64,000 bases of DNA, from contig NZ_JAKRNU010000001.1 of assembly GCF_022346545.1 (NCBI RefSeq), positions 186,001-250,000 on the forward strand, given 5' to 3'. The position numbers and the translations under genes are program-made. Origin of the DNA: Sporosarcina sp. ACRSM (GTDB taxonomy: Bacteria > Bacillota > Bacilli > Bacillales_A > Planococcaceae). This document shows, one piece after another, positions 36,117-45,267 of the stretch (the stretch's first letter is position 1; each line of letters begins with the position of its first letter). Below the pieces are notes generated by a model. The model made no database searches and was not told the DNA's origin. It saw only the letters and a program-made list of their open reading frames with translations.

Positions 36117-36596
36117 TCATAGGTTCAAAATTCGTTTCCACCATTGTCCGTCTTCGAAAAAAACATAGACGTAATTCAATTTTCCATTATCACCTTTGAA
36201 TGTGACTTCCCAAACGGGACCTTTTTCTTCCATTCCGAGTGCTACATGATGGATCGTTTTCACATTCAATTCTTGTTTGACGTTTTCCACAGCTTGTTCT
36301 GCCGAAATGCCATCTGCCATCGTCACTTCCGGAAAACCGTCCTCCGAATTCCCGCCTACGAAAACGGCCTTTTCAACCCCGTCCTCCCCTTTTCCATAAA
36401 CGGTCACAAACGAAGTGGTGCCATTAAAGATTTCGGCGGAACTCGCGGAGACCAGTTGCCCGGATGCAAGTGCGGCTTCGATTGCCGCTTTTTTAGCGGC
36501 AGAAATCGGTTGATTGGCATTATAAAGCACGATGACGGTAATTACCGTAGTCAATGTCAACAGAAAGACGACGATGAATTTAATCCAGTTCAGCAT
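36117..36596 (-). CDS. ypmB: YpmB-like membrane-anchored DUF5590/PepSY-type protein
   Basis: A 159 aa protein with one N-terminal membrane helix (about 5-25) and an extracytoplasmic region that resembles the DUF5590/PepSY fold (about 35-155), ending with YVYVFFEDGQWWKRI. The context upstream of aspB is that of B. subtilis ypmB. The function is unknown. The ATG at 36596 has only a moderate ribosome site (GGGACGTGA). It is separated by 70 bases from dinG upstream and may be in the same transcript. Confidence 0.83.
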   Translation of the reverse strand: MLNWIKFIVVFLLTLTTVITVIVLYNANQPISAAKKAAIEAALASGQLVSASSAEIFNGTTSFVTVYGKGEDGVEKAVFVGGNSEDGFPEVTMADGISAEQAVENVKQELNVKTIHHVALGMEEKGPVWEVTFKGDNGKLNYVYVFFEDGQWWKRILNL

Positions 36597-36666
36597 TGTG
36601 TTTCACGTCCCATACGTCCTAAACTAATTCTCAAATCCGAATCTGGTTGATTCTTTCCTTAGACAC

Positions 36667-39444
36667 TTACTCATTATAACAATTTTCAAGTACATTCACC
36701 ATATGTTCGAGTGACACTTTTTTTACGGGAACATCCGGCAACGCTTCTAAAAAACGGCGTCCATATGACTTCGTTTCAATCCGTCTATCCAGAATGATGA
36801 AAAATCCTTTATCATCCGATGAACGGATCAGCCTACCAAAGCCCTGCCGCAAGCGCATCATCGCTTCAGGCAGCGCATACTCTGTAAATGGATTCCTGCC
36901 TAAAGCGGTCATTTGTGCCGCTTTCGTTTTAAAGATCGGTTCGTCGGGCGATGAGAACGGGAGTCTCACAGCAATGACTGCAGTCAAGGCTTCCCCCGGT
37001 ACATCGACTCCTTCCCAAAAGCTATTCGTTCCAAAAAGCACCGCATTCGGCAACTGCCGAAACGATTTCAACAGTTTCACACGGCTGCCTGAGCTGATGC
37101 CTTGGGCAATTAAGGCATAGTCTTCCAACTGTTCACTTTCCGTGATCAACTCAAACGTTTTGCGCAACATATCTTGCGAGGTGAAGAGGACGAATAATCG
37201 ACCGCCTGTTGCCATGACCGTCTGCACAACAGCATCCGCAACCGCTTCGATATAATCCGATTGGGCGACTTCTTGAATATCGGGCATATTGTCAACGATG
37301 AAGATCTCTGCCCCTTGATAAAAGTGCCACGGTGCATCGAACGTCAATAACGGAATGGAGTCGGCAATCCCAAGCTGTCGGGCAATGAAACGATCATTTC
37401 CCGGAACCGCCAATGTCCCGGACGTCCACACAATGCCCGTCTGTTCTTGCTTTAATCCATCAATAAAGCTACGGATGGCAGCCGAGCCATCGAGCGCCCG
37501 TTTAATGACCGTTAAACTGCCAGGAATGCTCCGCCGATCTTTTTCTAACCATACGGAAAAACGGGTAGAAGAATCTTCGATGAAAATGGATACCCACTCA
37601 CCAGCTTTAATTTTCAATTCTCTGATCCAATAATCCCATTCGGCCAATACCGCTTGCTCTTTTGCTGTCAGATGATCCATTTGATTCGCTACGTCTTTCG
37701 TAAAGGATGCTGCCTGATCGATATAGACAGACATCGCTTCCAGCATTTTCGTGAAAATTTGGCGATCTCCGCTCACTTCCGCCAACGAATAGACGATCCG
37801 ATTGCCTTGCTGGTTTTTATTATCTGCCGGCTGAAAGGCTGTCAATAGCCCGACAGCATCATCAAAGAATGTCGAGAACTTCACATAAGCGGCATCCAAT
37901 CGCTCTTTCGCGTGATAATGATTGACGCCATATTGCTGGATCAGATCGGAAACCTGTTGCAATAACTGCCCATTTGCATCGGAAGAAATCTGGCCCATGA
38001 CATATTTCCAATTGGTGTAGGAAAATACCGTTTCATCAATCCGCTCGGCAGTTTGGACGAATTGGTGCGCTTCGTCGACAACGAGTCCGCCAAGTGAATG
38101 GAAAACTGCTTGCCCCCTGCTCATATCGGATAGAAGCATGGAATGATTTGTAATGATCAGATGCGAATGGCGACACTTTTCGAGCAGGCGATAATGGAAA
38201 TCGGCAACTTGCTCATCCGCTGAAAGCCGGTTGGATCGTTTACGGATGCGGTCAATAAATAACTGGCCACCTCCCGAGACATTCAGTTCTTCCAAATCCC
38301 CTGTTTCGGTTACGGTGAGCCATACGAGAATTTGCATGATCGTAAATGTTTCGTCATAAGATTCTTCTGTTATTCGAAGAAGTTCCTCAAATTTATTGAG
38401 CGAGATATATTGCTGCCTTCCTTTCAGCGCCGTTGCCGTCACGTCTGCTCCTAGCATCATACGCACTTTGTCCAACTCATCCTCTATGATTTTGTCGGCA
38501 AGATGGTTCGTAAACGTGCTGATAACAACCGGCTTTCCGGTCGTGATGGCATGGACCGAAGCCGGTAGAAGATAAGCCAGTGTTTTACCGATTCCTGTTG
38601 GCACTTCCGCAATTGTTTCAGCCTGTGTAGACAAGGCTTGCCAAGTCGCATCCATAAAACGGAATTGCGCATCTCTACGTTCAAATGCCGGATTGAATTT
38701 TTTCAATACCGCAATCTTTTCCTCGTCATCATTCGGATACACCGGCTGGACACTAGCATTCGGTTTCGGTATCGGGATGATGCGATAAGGGATGCCCCGA
38801 AAAGAGGCAAAGCCCGTTTCGGCACGTTTTGTTCGCACCTTTTTCAACGCTTCATAGAACAATGTCGATAGATTGGACTTCAATTGAAATGATCGGCGAT
38901 GCAGAAGATTTAACGTGTCTTTCGGTAATGTATGTAATTTCTTCATGCAGGCGATAAGAAGCTCCGCGGTCGCTTTGGCATCGTCATCCGCACGATGTGC
39001 AGATGCCAATGAAATGCCCAATTCTTCCGTAATATCCTGCAATCGATAACTTGGCGATGAAGGATAGACGATTTTAGACAGTTCTACCGTATCGATTTTT
39101 TTCCCGGACCATTTGCCCACACCACACCTCGCAAACTCACTCTGCAAGAAGGACAAGTCAAAATCGGTATTATGGGCGACGAAAACCGTTCCTTCCAATA
39201 GTTTTGCCACTTCCGCTGCAATTTCTTCAAATCGCGGCGCATCCGCAACATCATCATCCGAAATGGCTGTCAGTTGTCGGATAAAAGCGGGGATCTTTTG
39301 ACCGGGATTCACAAATCGAACATATTGCTCCCCGATTTCCCCTTCTTTAATAAACACAATCGCGATCTGAATAATCCGGTCTCCTTTAGCAGGTGAATGA
39401 CCGGTTGTTTCCAAATCGACGACCGCATACGTTGTATTGTTCAT
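36667..39444 (-). CDS. dinG: DinG: exonuclease-helicase fusion, 925 aa
   Basis: An N-terminal DnaQ-like 3'-5' exonuclease (about 1-170; VVDLETTG, HNTDFD, HRADDDAKATAE give the DEDDh set) fused to an XPD/DinG-like helicase (about 240-920; Walker A AEVPTGIGKTLAYLLP, DEAH box VDEAH, motif VI MRLRQGFGRLIR). The usual iron-sulfur cysteines of E. coli DinG are not visible in the expected insert, as in the Gram-positive fusion proteins, which act as exonucleases and may have lost helicase activity. The start is the ATG at 39444. The frame opens 12 codons earlier without support. It is followed by ypmB. Confidence 0.93.
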   Translation of the reverse strand: MNNTTYAVVDLETTGHSPAKGDRIIQIAIVFIKEGEIGEQYVRFVNPGQKIPAFIRQLTAISDDDVADAPRFEEIAAEVAKLLEGTVFVAHNTDFDLSFLQSEFARCGVGKWSGKKIDTVELSKIVYPSSPSYRLQDITEELGISLASAHRADDDAKATAELLIACMKKLHTLPKDTLNLLHRRSFQLKSNLSTLFYEALKKVRTKRAETGFASFRGIPYRIIPIPKPNASVQPVYPNDDEEKIAVLKKFNPAFERRDAQFRFMDATWQALSTQAETIAEVPTGIGKTLAYLLPASVHAITTGKPVVISTFTNHLADKIIEDELDKVRMMLGADVTATALKGRQQYISLNKFEELLRITEESYDETFTIMQILVWLTVTETGDLEELNVSGGGQLFIDRIRKRSNRLSADEQVADFHYRLLEKCRHSHLIITNHSMLLSDMSRGQAVFHSLGGLVVDEAHQFVQTAERIDETVFSYTNWKYVMGQISSDANGQLLQQVSDLIQQYGVNHYHAKERLDAAYVKFSTFFDDAVGLLTAFQPADNKNQQGNRIVYSLAEVSGDRQIFTKMLEAMSVYIDQAASFTKDVANQMDHLTAKEQAVLAEWDYWIRELKIKAGEWVSIFIEDSSTRFSVWLEKDRRSIPGSLTVIKRALDGSAAIRSFIDGLKQEQTGIVWTSGTLAVPGNDRFIARQLGIADSIPLLTFDAPWHFYQGAEIFIVDNMPDIQEVAQSDYIEAVADAVVQTVMATGGRLFVLFTSQDMLRKTFELITESEQLEDYALIAQGISSGSRVKLLKSFRQLPNAVLFGTNSFWEGVDVPGEALTAVIAVRLPFSSPDEPIFKTKAAQMTALGRNPFTEYALPEAMMRLRQGFGRLIRSSDDKGFFIILDRRIETKSYGRRFLEALPDVPVKKVSLEHMVNVLENCYNE

Positions 39445-39508
39445 ACGATTACCAACTTCCTGTCTGACATACTCTAACAAATTGTATCATATCCGGACTT
39501 TCAAAAAC

Positions 39509-39563
39509 GAACAAAAGCGTAGGACGCCTTATGACTCGAGCGTCTGGCGTCCGGAGTCTAGAC
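39509..39563 (+). repeat. dispersed hairpin repeat, copy A
   Basis: Begins AACAAAAGCG, contains GGACGCC and GGCGTCC as inverted arms, and ends in GGAGTCTAGAC. Related copies are at 48974-49008 (inverted) and 59719-59762. It lies between dinG and the panD terminator. Confidence 0.6.
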
Positions 39564-39565
39564 GG

Positions 39566-39616
39566 CAAAAAAGCCCCTATGGAATCGAGATGCCTGATTC
39601 CATAGGGGCTTTTCTG
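39566..39616 (-). terminator. intrinsic terminator of panBCD
   Basis: AAAAAGCCCCTATGGAATC pairs with GATTCCATAGGGGCTTTT. It lies about ten bases after the panD stop and would end the panBCD transcript. Confidence 0.88.
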
Positions 39617-39627
39617 TACGAACATGT

Positions 39628-40008
39628 TTAAACAGTCATGCCTTGTTTTTCTTTGATGACTTCTTTCACGCCATTATTCTCATCCATGATGAGAACTGTC
39701 GGCTCATGCGTGCGTGCTTCTTCGTCTGTCATATAAACATAAGACAAGATGATGACGATATCCCCACGCTGGACGAGTCGCGCTGCAGCCCCATTCACAC
39801 AAATGACGCCACTGCCCCGTTCCCCTGCAATAATATACGTTTCAAAGCGTGCGCCGTTGTTATTGTTGACAACATGCACTTTTTCATTCGGCAACATGCC
39901 AGCAGCATCCAGCAAATCGCTATCGATCGTAATGCTGCCTACATAATTAAGATCGGCTTCCGTCACAGTTGCCCGGTGTAACTTGCTATTCATCATCATT
40001 CTAAACAT
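39628..40008 (-). CDS. panD: aspartate 1-decarboxylase PanD (pyruvoyl enzyme precursor)
   Basis: Makes beta-alanine for pantothenate. The pro-enzyme is cut between Gly and Ser in YVGSIT (about residues 22-27), which becomes the pyruvoyl group. The N-terminal [19 protein letters not shown] and [10 protein letters not shown] are typical. The start is the ATG at 40008, with AAAGG nine bases upstream, overlapping the panC stop. It is 126 aa, near the family length of 127. It is third in the panB-panC-panD operon. Confidence 0.96.
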   Translation of the reverse strand: MFRMMMNSKLHRATVTEADLNYVGSITIDSDLLDAAGMLPNEKVHVVNNNNGARFETYIIAGERGSGVICVNGAAARLVQRGDIVIILSYVYMTDEEARTHEPTVLIMDENNGVKEVIKEKQGMTV

Positions 40009-40882
40009 GATACTCATCCTTTACAGAGAAAATGGAATTATCAATCAACCTTGTCTTCTCGAATTTCACAGCACAAGCCAAGATCCATTCACGGCTCGTT
40101 TCACTGCTTGTTGTCAACTCGGGATACGCCAATAAAGAGACATAATCGATGCACCCTGAACTATGTTCCGTAATATGTCGGGCGACTTCCTTTTCCACTC
40201 GCTCTGCTGGTACGCCTGTCTGGAATAATGCTGCACCTTTCTTGAGCGCTTGCTGAATGACTGGGGCTTCCGCTCTTTCTTTTTCAGATAGGTTGACATT
40301 GCGCGAGCTTTTCGCCAAGCCATCCGGTTCACGAACGGTGGGGACTCGTACAATAGCCGTCCGCAAGTTGTAGTCTCGGACAAATGTTTCGATAATGGCC
40401 AATTGCTGTGCATCTTTCATGCCAAAATAAGCGCGATCCGGATCCACGATATTAAAGAGCTTCAAAATGACTTTGAGCACACCGTCAAAATGACCTGGCC
40501 GGGAAGCCCCGCAAAGGGCAGTCGCTTGCGGTCCAGGCAAAATGCGGATGCCGCCGTCTTGCGGGTACATTTCCTCAGCAGTCGGCATGAAAAGAATATC
40601 GACACCCGCTTCCGCCGCAAGCCGTGAATCCCGTTCCGTATCGCGCGGATACGCTTCAAAATCTTCCCCCGGACCAAATTGTGCCGGATTGACGAAAATG
40701 CTCATCACAACGAGGTCATTTTGTGTTCGTGCTTGCTCGACAAGCGCCAAATGGCCTTCATGTAAAAAGCCCATTGTCGGCACAAAGCCGACCGTCCGTC
40801 CACTCCGCTCATTCCGATTAAGCATGCGCTGAAGCACCTCGATCGAATGGACAATCTTCATTTCTCTCGTGTTAGCGACCAT
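40001..40882 (-). CDS. panC: pantothenate synthetase PanC
   Basis: Joins pantoate and beta-alanine with ATP. The nucleotide-binding HIGH-type motif [12 protein letters not shown] (about 30-41), the [15 protein letters not shown] segment, GHFDGV and the KMSKS-like KSSRN are all present. Two starts are possible: the ATG at 40882 with GGGGG eight bases upstream (293 aa, used here) or the ATG at 40861 (286 aa), which aligns exactly with the B. subtilis protein length but lacks a clear ribosome site. It overlaps panB upstream and panD downstream, so translation of all three is coupled. Confidence 0.95.
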   Translation of the reverse strand: MVANTREMKIVHSIEVLQRMLNRNERSGRTVGFVPTMGFLHEGHLALVEQARTQNDLVVMSIFVNPAQFGPGEDFEAYPRDTERDSRLAAEAGVDILFMPTAEEMYPQDGGIRILPGPQATALCGASRPGHFDGVLKVILKLFNIVDPDRAYFGMKDAQQLAIIETFVRDYNLRTAIVRVPTVREPDGLAKSSRNVNLSEKERAEAPVIQQALKKGAALFQTGVPAERVEKEVARHITEHSSGCIDYVSLLAYPELTTSSETSREWILACAVKFEKTRLIDNSIFSVKDEYHV

Positions 40883-41717
40883 TTTCCTGTCCCCCATACA
40901 AAGATACCAATTCTTCCTCCTGCATCGTAAAACGGTGGCGTTCCATCGGGAAAGTTCCATTTTTCACAGCAGATTTATAGGCACATAATCCTTCACGGAT
41001 AAGTGTAGCGCTATCTGCAAATGTCTCGACGAATTTCGGCACATGATGGCTGCCATATTTGACGGTGTCATGGAAAACAAGCACTTGTCCATCTGTCTCC
41101 GCTCCTGCACCAATACCGATCACCGGAATCGAAACAGCCTCTGACACCGCTTCCCCAAGCTGATAAGGAATGCATTCCACCACAATCATAAAGGCTCCCG
41201 CTTCCTCACAGGCACGTGCATCGTCAATGAGTTGCTGTGCAGCAGTCGCTGTCTTCCCTTGCACTTTGTAACCTCCAACAACCCCGGCAGATTGCGGCAA
41301 AAGCCCAAGATGCGCAACAACCGGTATGCCTGTTTCAGTTAGCAAACGGATCTTCTCAATGACTTGGCCAGCACCTTCTAATTTAAGCGCATGTGCGCCT
41401 GTCTGCTGAAATGTACGAACCGCTTCAGCCAATGTCTGGTCTGCAGAACCATGATACGAACCGAATGGTAAGTCCACGACGATAAAGGTATCATTCGCCC
41501 CACGTTTCACCGCTTTTCCATGATGAATCATGTCATCCACCGTCACTGAAACCGTTGACTCATAGCCGAGAACCACCATCCCAAGCGAATCGCCGACTAG
41601 AATGACGTCCATCCCCGCTTCTTCCGCCAGTTTTGCGGACGGATAATCGTATGCCGTCAACATCGCGATTTTCTCGCCGTCCCTTTTCATCTTCAGGAAA
41701 TCAAGTGTACTTTTCAT
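40872..41717 (-). CDS. panB: 3-methyl-2-oxobutanoate hydroxymethyltransferase PanB
   Basis: First step of pantothenate synthesis: adds a hydroxymethyl group from methylenetetrahydrofolate to ketoisovalerate. The TIM-barrel marks are [28 protein letters not shown] and the metal-binding DLPFGSY; the catalytic Glu is in VVECIP. The start is the ATG at 41717 with GGGAG upstream. An in-frame ATG at 41801, with a good GGAGG site, would add 28 residues and would be translated across a terminator hairpin; see the leader entry. 281 aa fits the family. Confidence 0.95.
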   Translation of the reverse strand: MKSTLDFLKMKRDGEKIAMLTAYDYPSAKLAEEAGMDVILVGDSLGMVVLGYESTVSVTVDDMIHHGKAVKRGANDTFIVVDLPFGSYHGSADQTLAEAVRTFQQTGAHALKLEGAGQVIEKIRLLTETGIPVVAHLGLLPQSAGVVGGYKVQGKTATAAQQLIDDARACEEAGAFMIVVECIPYQLGEAVSEAVSIPVIGIGAGAETDGQVLVFHDTVKYGSHHVPKFVETFADSATLIREGLCAYKSAVKNGTFPMERHRFTMQEEELVSLYGGQENGR

Positions 41718-41909
41718 TTCTTCTTTTACTCCCTTTCCTCGGGAGAAAACCGAATATAAAAAACCTCCTGCCCAAAAATGGACAGAAGGGTGGATTATCA
41801 TCACTGGTTTCCTCCGTCCCTGTCTGTTAGTAGATCAAGGCAGATCATTATTGAACTATGCAATTGTCAGTCTCACCTAAGGTGCAGTTCAGCATCGATA
41901 CCGCCCTTC
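41718..41909 (-). promoter_or_regulatory. attenuator-like 5' leader of panBCD
   Basis: The leader of about 190 nt contains an intrinsic terminator (arms CCTTCTGTCC at 41780-41789 and GGGCAGGAGG at 41764-41773, followed by six T, 41758-41763). The upstream segment GGACGGAGG (41811-41819) can pair with nine bases of the terminator's 5' arm, giving a mutually exclusive antiterminator. Further upstream is a stem TGAACTGCA/TTGC-AT-AGTTCA with a bulge. This layout is that of a riboswitch or attenuator. A Pan motif RNA is known upstream of panB in other Firmicutes; I cannot confirm membership. Confidence 0.65.
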
Positions 41910-41915
41910 GAAACT

Positions 41916-41944
41916 ACTATAACAAATTGGAAGTTCATTGTATA
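41916..41944 (-). promoter_or_regulatory. probable sigma-A promoter of panBCD
   Basis: TATACA (41939-41944) as a weak -35, 17 bases, then TATAGT (41916-41921). It lies just inside the space after birA. Confidence 0.55.
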
Positions 41945-41948
41945 CTGT

Positions 41949-42932
41949 TCATTTTGATAATTCAATATCTGCAGAATAAATGCCCCGTACCGTTCCATCG
42001 TCCAATTTCAACTCAAGAACGCCCTCATCGGATATGCCGATTGCCGTGCCGGTAATTGTCTCATTCAACATAACCGCGCGAATCCGTTTCCCTGTCGTAT
42101 TGGAATAGCCTTCCCATAAAATCTTGATCGGTCCGAAGCCATGTTTTTCGTACATCTCGGTATACAGTTCCAAATAACTGAAAATCTTGGCGATCAATCG
42201 GGCACGGTCAATCTTTTTACCGGTCATCAGCTTCAGCGAAGTGGCGATGGACTGCAACTCCTCCGGAAAATCTTCAAGTTCTTGGTTGACATTCATGCCA
42301 ATCCCCAAAATGACCGCTGTCACTTGATCGGGATCCGCTTGCAATTCTGTCAGAATACCGGTCACTTTTTTGCCTTTGATCAAAATATCATTCGGCCATT
42401 TGATATCCGCCACGACACCTGTCAATTCTTCAATGGCACGCGTCACAGCAACAGCCGCTACAAGCGTCAGTTGAGGAGCCTGCTGCGGCGTCAATGTCGG
42501 CCTAACGATAAGACTCATCCAAACCCCTTTCCCCGCTACAGAGCTCCACGGACGCGCCATGCGTCCCCTGCCAGCCGTCTGTTCTTCCGCCACGACAACT
42601 GTTCCGTCCGGCGCACCGTTCTGCTCCGCTTCATGCGCAATGGACTGGGTGGATGGACAAGTTTCATAATAATGGATATGTTGACCGTATCTTTTCGTTG
42701 TCAAATGCTTTTGAATATTGGCCGCGTTAATACGATCTGGAGAGGAGATGAGATAATAGCCTTTTTTCCGGATCGTTCCAATTTCATATCCTTCCTGTTC
42801 GAGTTCCCTGACGTATTTCCAAATGGCGGTTCTCGATAAACCATATTCATCCGCGATTTCCTGACCGGATACCGGCTCCCCATTCGCGTCAAATAACCTT
42901 TTAAGCAATTCAGTTTTCACGTTTATATTCAT
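41949..42932 (-). CDS. birA: biotin-protein ligase / biotin operon repressor BirA
   Basis: A bifunctional protein with an N-terminal winged helix (about 5-60; SGQEIADEYGLSRTAIWKYV) that binds biotin operators, a central ligase domain (about 75-260; GRGRMARPWSS biotinyl-AMP loop, KWPNDI) and a C-terminal SH3-like domain (about 270-325). It activates biotin and attaches it to acetyl-CoA carboxylase and pyruvate carboxylase, and represses the biotin genes, which are not in this window. The ATG at 42932 lies inside the end of cca (23 bases overlap) with AAAGGA upstream. 327 aa is normal. Confidence 0.95.
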   Translation of the reverse strand: MNINVKTELLKRLFDANGEPVSGQEIADEYGLSRTAIWKYVRELEQEGYEIGTIRKKGYYLISSPDRINAANIQKHLTTKRYGQHIHYYETCPSTQSIAHEAEQNGAPDGTVVVAEEQTAGRGRMARPWSSVAGKGVWMSLIVRPTLTPQQAPQLTLVAAVAVTRAIEELTGVVADIKWPNDILIKGKKVTGILTELQADPDQVTAVILGIGMNVNQELEDFPEELQSIATSLKLMTGKKIDRARLIAKIFSYLELYTEMYEKHGFGPIKILWEGYSNTTGKRIRAVMLNETITGTAIGISDEGVLELKLDDGTVRGIYSADIELSK

Positions 42933-44100
42933 GGCTAAACCATTCCTTTATTTTGTTCGGCTCATTTTCACACCTTTTGTGGAGGACGGCTTTTTCGATT
43001 TTCGCCATCCATTCGCCCGTCCATCTCCCGCCTTTCATCCCCGTCCATTGGATCAAATCTTTTCCTGTGACGGCTAATTCCGCCGCAGATTGGATAGGCA
43101 GTGACTGTTTGTTCTGACTAATTTCTTGCGAAGTCAATGCCTGCACCGATCCCCGCTGAATGGTGGATAGCTTTTCGGCCGTGACCAATACATCCTCATT
43201 AAAATGGTAATAATCATCGATTGAATACAGTCGGGCGGTCCGGATGGTTACAGCCTGATGGACCGCTGTTAAAAACGATTTTTCATAATTGGATAGTTTG
43301 TATGCGCGGACGAACTCCGCCGGTGTAAAATCTCCGGCTAACATGAAAGCAGCCCATCCTTCCAGTACGGATTGGAACGGGACGCAACGATTCAATTTTT
43401 CAATGTCCAGCGGGAATAAAGGCATATAGGCCGCTAGCCCTGAATCTTGGAACGCTTGAAAAGCTTTCAGCGGATATTGTCCTTTGAACAATTTATCCAT
43501 TTCATCTTTCACACGTTCCACGGATACATGCTGGATCCGCTCCGCTTCTCCCCGGATCGCTTTGAATGTCTCCTTTTCAATCCGAAAACCGAGTACAGCT
43601 GTAAAACGGATGGCCCGCAACATTCTGAGGGCATCTTCTGCAAAGCGTTCTGCCGCATTGCCGACTGCCCGTATAAGACCATCCGCGAGGTCCTGTTGTC
43701 CCCCGAACAAATCGATCAGCTCGCCCTCTTTTGTCATGGCAAGAGCGTTCATCGTAAAATCGCGCCGCAATAGATCATCACGCAATAATTTCACGAAACG
43801 CACTTCGTCAGGACGGCGATGGTCTGTGTATGTTCCTTCCGTTCTGTACGTCGTCACTTCGATAGGTTCCCCGTCCATCAGCACGATCACCGTTCCGTGC
43901 GCACTTCCGACATCAACGGTCAGTGGAAATAGCGCCAACACTTCCTGCGGTTCTGCAGATGTCGCAATATCGATATCAGACGCCTGTTTGCCCAACACAT
44001 GATCCCGTACTGCTCCACCGACAAAAACTGCTTCATGTCCGGCATCTTCAAGCAACCGAATGACTTTCCGGCTCGATTCCGTTCCAAATAATGCTCTCAT
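42910..44100 (-). CDS. cca: CCA tRNA nucleotidyltransferase
   Basis: Adds or repairs the CCA end of tRNAs. Class II nucleotidyltransferase: GGAVRD (about 28-33) and DIDIAT (about 42-47) hold the metal-binding acids, and RRDFTMNALA and EDALRMLRAIRF are the further family motifs. The start is the ATG at 44100, overlapping the bshA stop (ATGA), giving 396 aa like B. subtilis Cca (397). The open frame upstream is only an extension inside bshA. It is coupled to bshA and birA in the conserved order. Confidence 0.95.
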   Translation of the reverse strand: MRALFGTESSRKVIRLLEDAGHEAVFVGGAVRDHVLGKQASDIDIATSAEPQEVLALFPLTVDVGSAHGTVIVLMDGEPIEVTTYRTEGTYTDHRRPDEVRFVKLLRDDLLRRDFTMNALAMTKEGELIDLFGGQQDLADGLIRAVGNAAERFAEDALRMLRAIRFTAVLGFRIEKETFKAIRGEAERIQHVSVERVKDEMDKLFKGQYPLKAFQAFQDSGLAAYMPLFPLDIEKLNRCVPFQSVLEGWAAFMLAGDFTPAEFVRAYKLSNYEKSFLTAVHQAVTIRTARLYSIDDYYHFNEDVLVTAEKLSTIQRGSVQALTSQEISQNKQSLPIQSAAELAVTGKDLIQWTGMKGGRWTGEWMAKIEKAVLHKRCENEPNKIKEWFSHEYKREN

Positions 44101-45230
44101 CGCCGCATCGCCACTTCGTAATACAGTTTTTCGTATTGGTTCACGATGGTTGAAGAATGGAATCTTTCCGTCGCTGTCACCTTTGCTTGTTGCTTGAAGC
44201 TTTCCTGTAAGGCTTCGTCTTTCAACAATGCGATTGCCCGATCCGCAGCCTGTTGTACAGCTCCCAGCGGGACGAGAAAACCATTTACACCTTCTTCGAT
44301 CACTTCCGGAATGCCGCCGATCTCTGTCGCAATACACGGGACACCGCAAGCGAGTGCTTCAAGCAACACTAATCCGAAGGCTTCCTTTTCCGACAAGTGA
44401 AACATGACATCACTGATCGCAAGGAGCTCAGGCAAATCATCCCTCTTCCCGGTAAAGATGACATGGTCCTGAAGATTTTTTTCCACAACGAGCGCTTCCA
44501 TATCCACCCGCTCGGGACCATCCCCGACCAGTACCAACTTGGCATCCAATTCTTTCCTGACAAACGAGAAACTATCAATAATATCTGGAATCCGTTTCAC
44601 TTTCCTGAAGTTGGAAATATGAACAATGACTTTCTCATCGAATCCGATACCAAGGTCTTCTTTCAACGATCCCGGATCGACTGGACGGTATTTCTTCTCA
44701 TCGATGAAATTATAGATGGTGATCAATTCTTTTTCCGGTCCGATCAACTCCAGCGTCTCTTGCCGTAGCGACTCCGAAACAGCCGTTGTAATCGTTGATT
44801 TTTCGATACCGTAGCGAACTGTATTGCGCAATCCTGGATCATGACCGAGAATCGTTACATCTGTTCCATGAAGCGTTGTAATGATGCCTATATCGGAGTT
44901 CGCCATATCTTTACCGAGCGCTGCCGATACAGCATGCGGTACCGCATAATGGACATGGAGAAGATCCAATTCCTCTGATTCAATGACTTGCGCAATCCGA
45001 TTCGCCAGTGCAATATCGAACGGTGGATATTTAAAAACCGCATAGCCGTCAATTTTCACTTCATGGAAGTGAATGTTCGGATGAACGTCCAAAAATCGAA
45101 ATGGCTTGCCAGAAGAAATATAATGCATTTCATGCCCTTTATCCGCCATCATTTTTCCAAGTTCAGTTGCGACAACGCCCGATCCTCCGAGTGAGGGGTA
45201 GCAGATGACACCGACTTTCAATCTTTTCAA
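44097..45230 (-). CDS. bshA: N-acetyl-alpha-D-glucosaminyl L-malate synthase BshA
   Basis: First enzyme of bacillithiol synthesis, joining UDP-GlcNAc and malate. GT4 glycosyltransferase: N-terminal YPSLGGSGVVATELG (about 11-25), HVHYAVPHA, TLHGTDVT and the E-x7-E motif EKEAFGLVLLEALACG (about 283-298). 377 aa is normal. Start is a TTG at 45230 with AGGGG eight bases upstream. In B. subtilis mgsA and bshB1 lie between dapB and bshA; here bshA follows dapB directly with 37 bases, so the deacetylase must be elsewhere (BshB2 type, inference). Confidence 0.95.
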   Translation of the reverse strand: MKRLKVGVICYPSLGGSGVVATELGKMMADKGHEMHYISSGKPFRFLDVHPNIHFHEVKIDGYAVFKYPPFDIALANRIAQVIESEELDLLHVHYAVPHAVSAALGKDMANSDIGIITTLHGTDVTILGHDPGLRNTVRYGIEKSTITTAVSESLRQETLELIGPEKELITIYNFIDEKKYRPVDPGSLKEDLGIGFDEKVIVHISNFRKVKRIPDIIDSFSFVRKELDAKLVLVGDGPERVDMEALVVEKNLQDHVIFTGKRDDLPELLAISDVMFHLSEKEAFGLVLLEALACGVPCIATEIGGIPEVIEEGVNGFLVPLGAVQQAADRAIALLKDEALQESFKQQAKVTATERFHSSTIVNQYEKLYYEVAMRR

Positions 45231-45267
45231 TCACAGGACCCCTTCCGGTTATAAATTATCGTTTCAA

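Noticed and set aside
41718-41804. PanB start at 41801-41804 (28-29 extra residues)
   Set aside because: The extension crosses a terminator hairpin and has no counterpart in PanB proteins; the ATG at 41717 fits the family. It is mentioned under the leader because the GGAGG is real.
42141-42839. 232-codon frame antisense to birA
   Set aside because: Lies fully within birA, which has all family motifs; no ribosome site.
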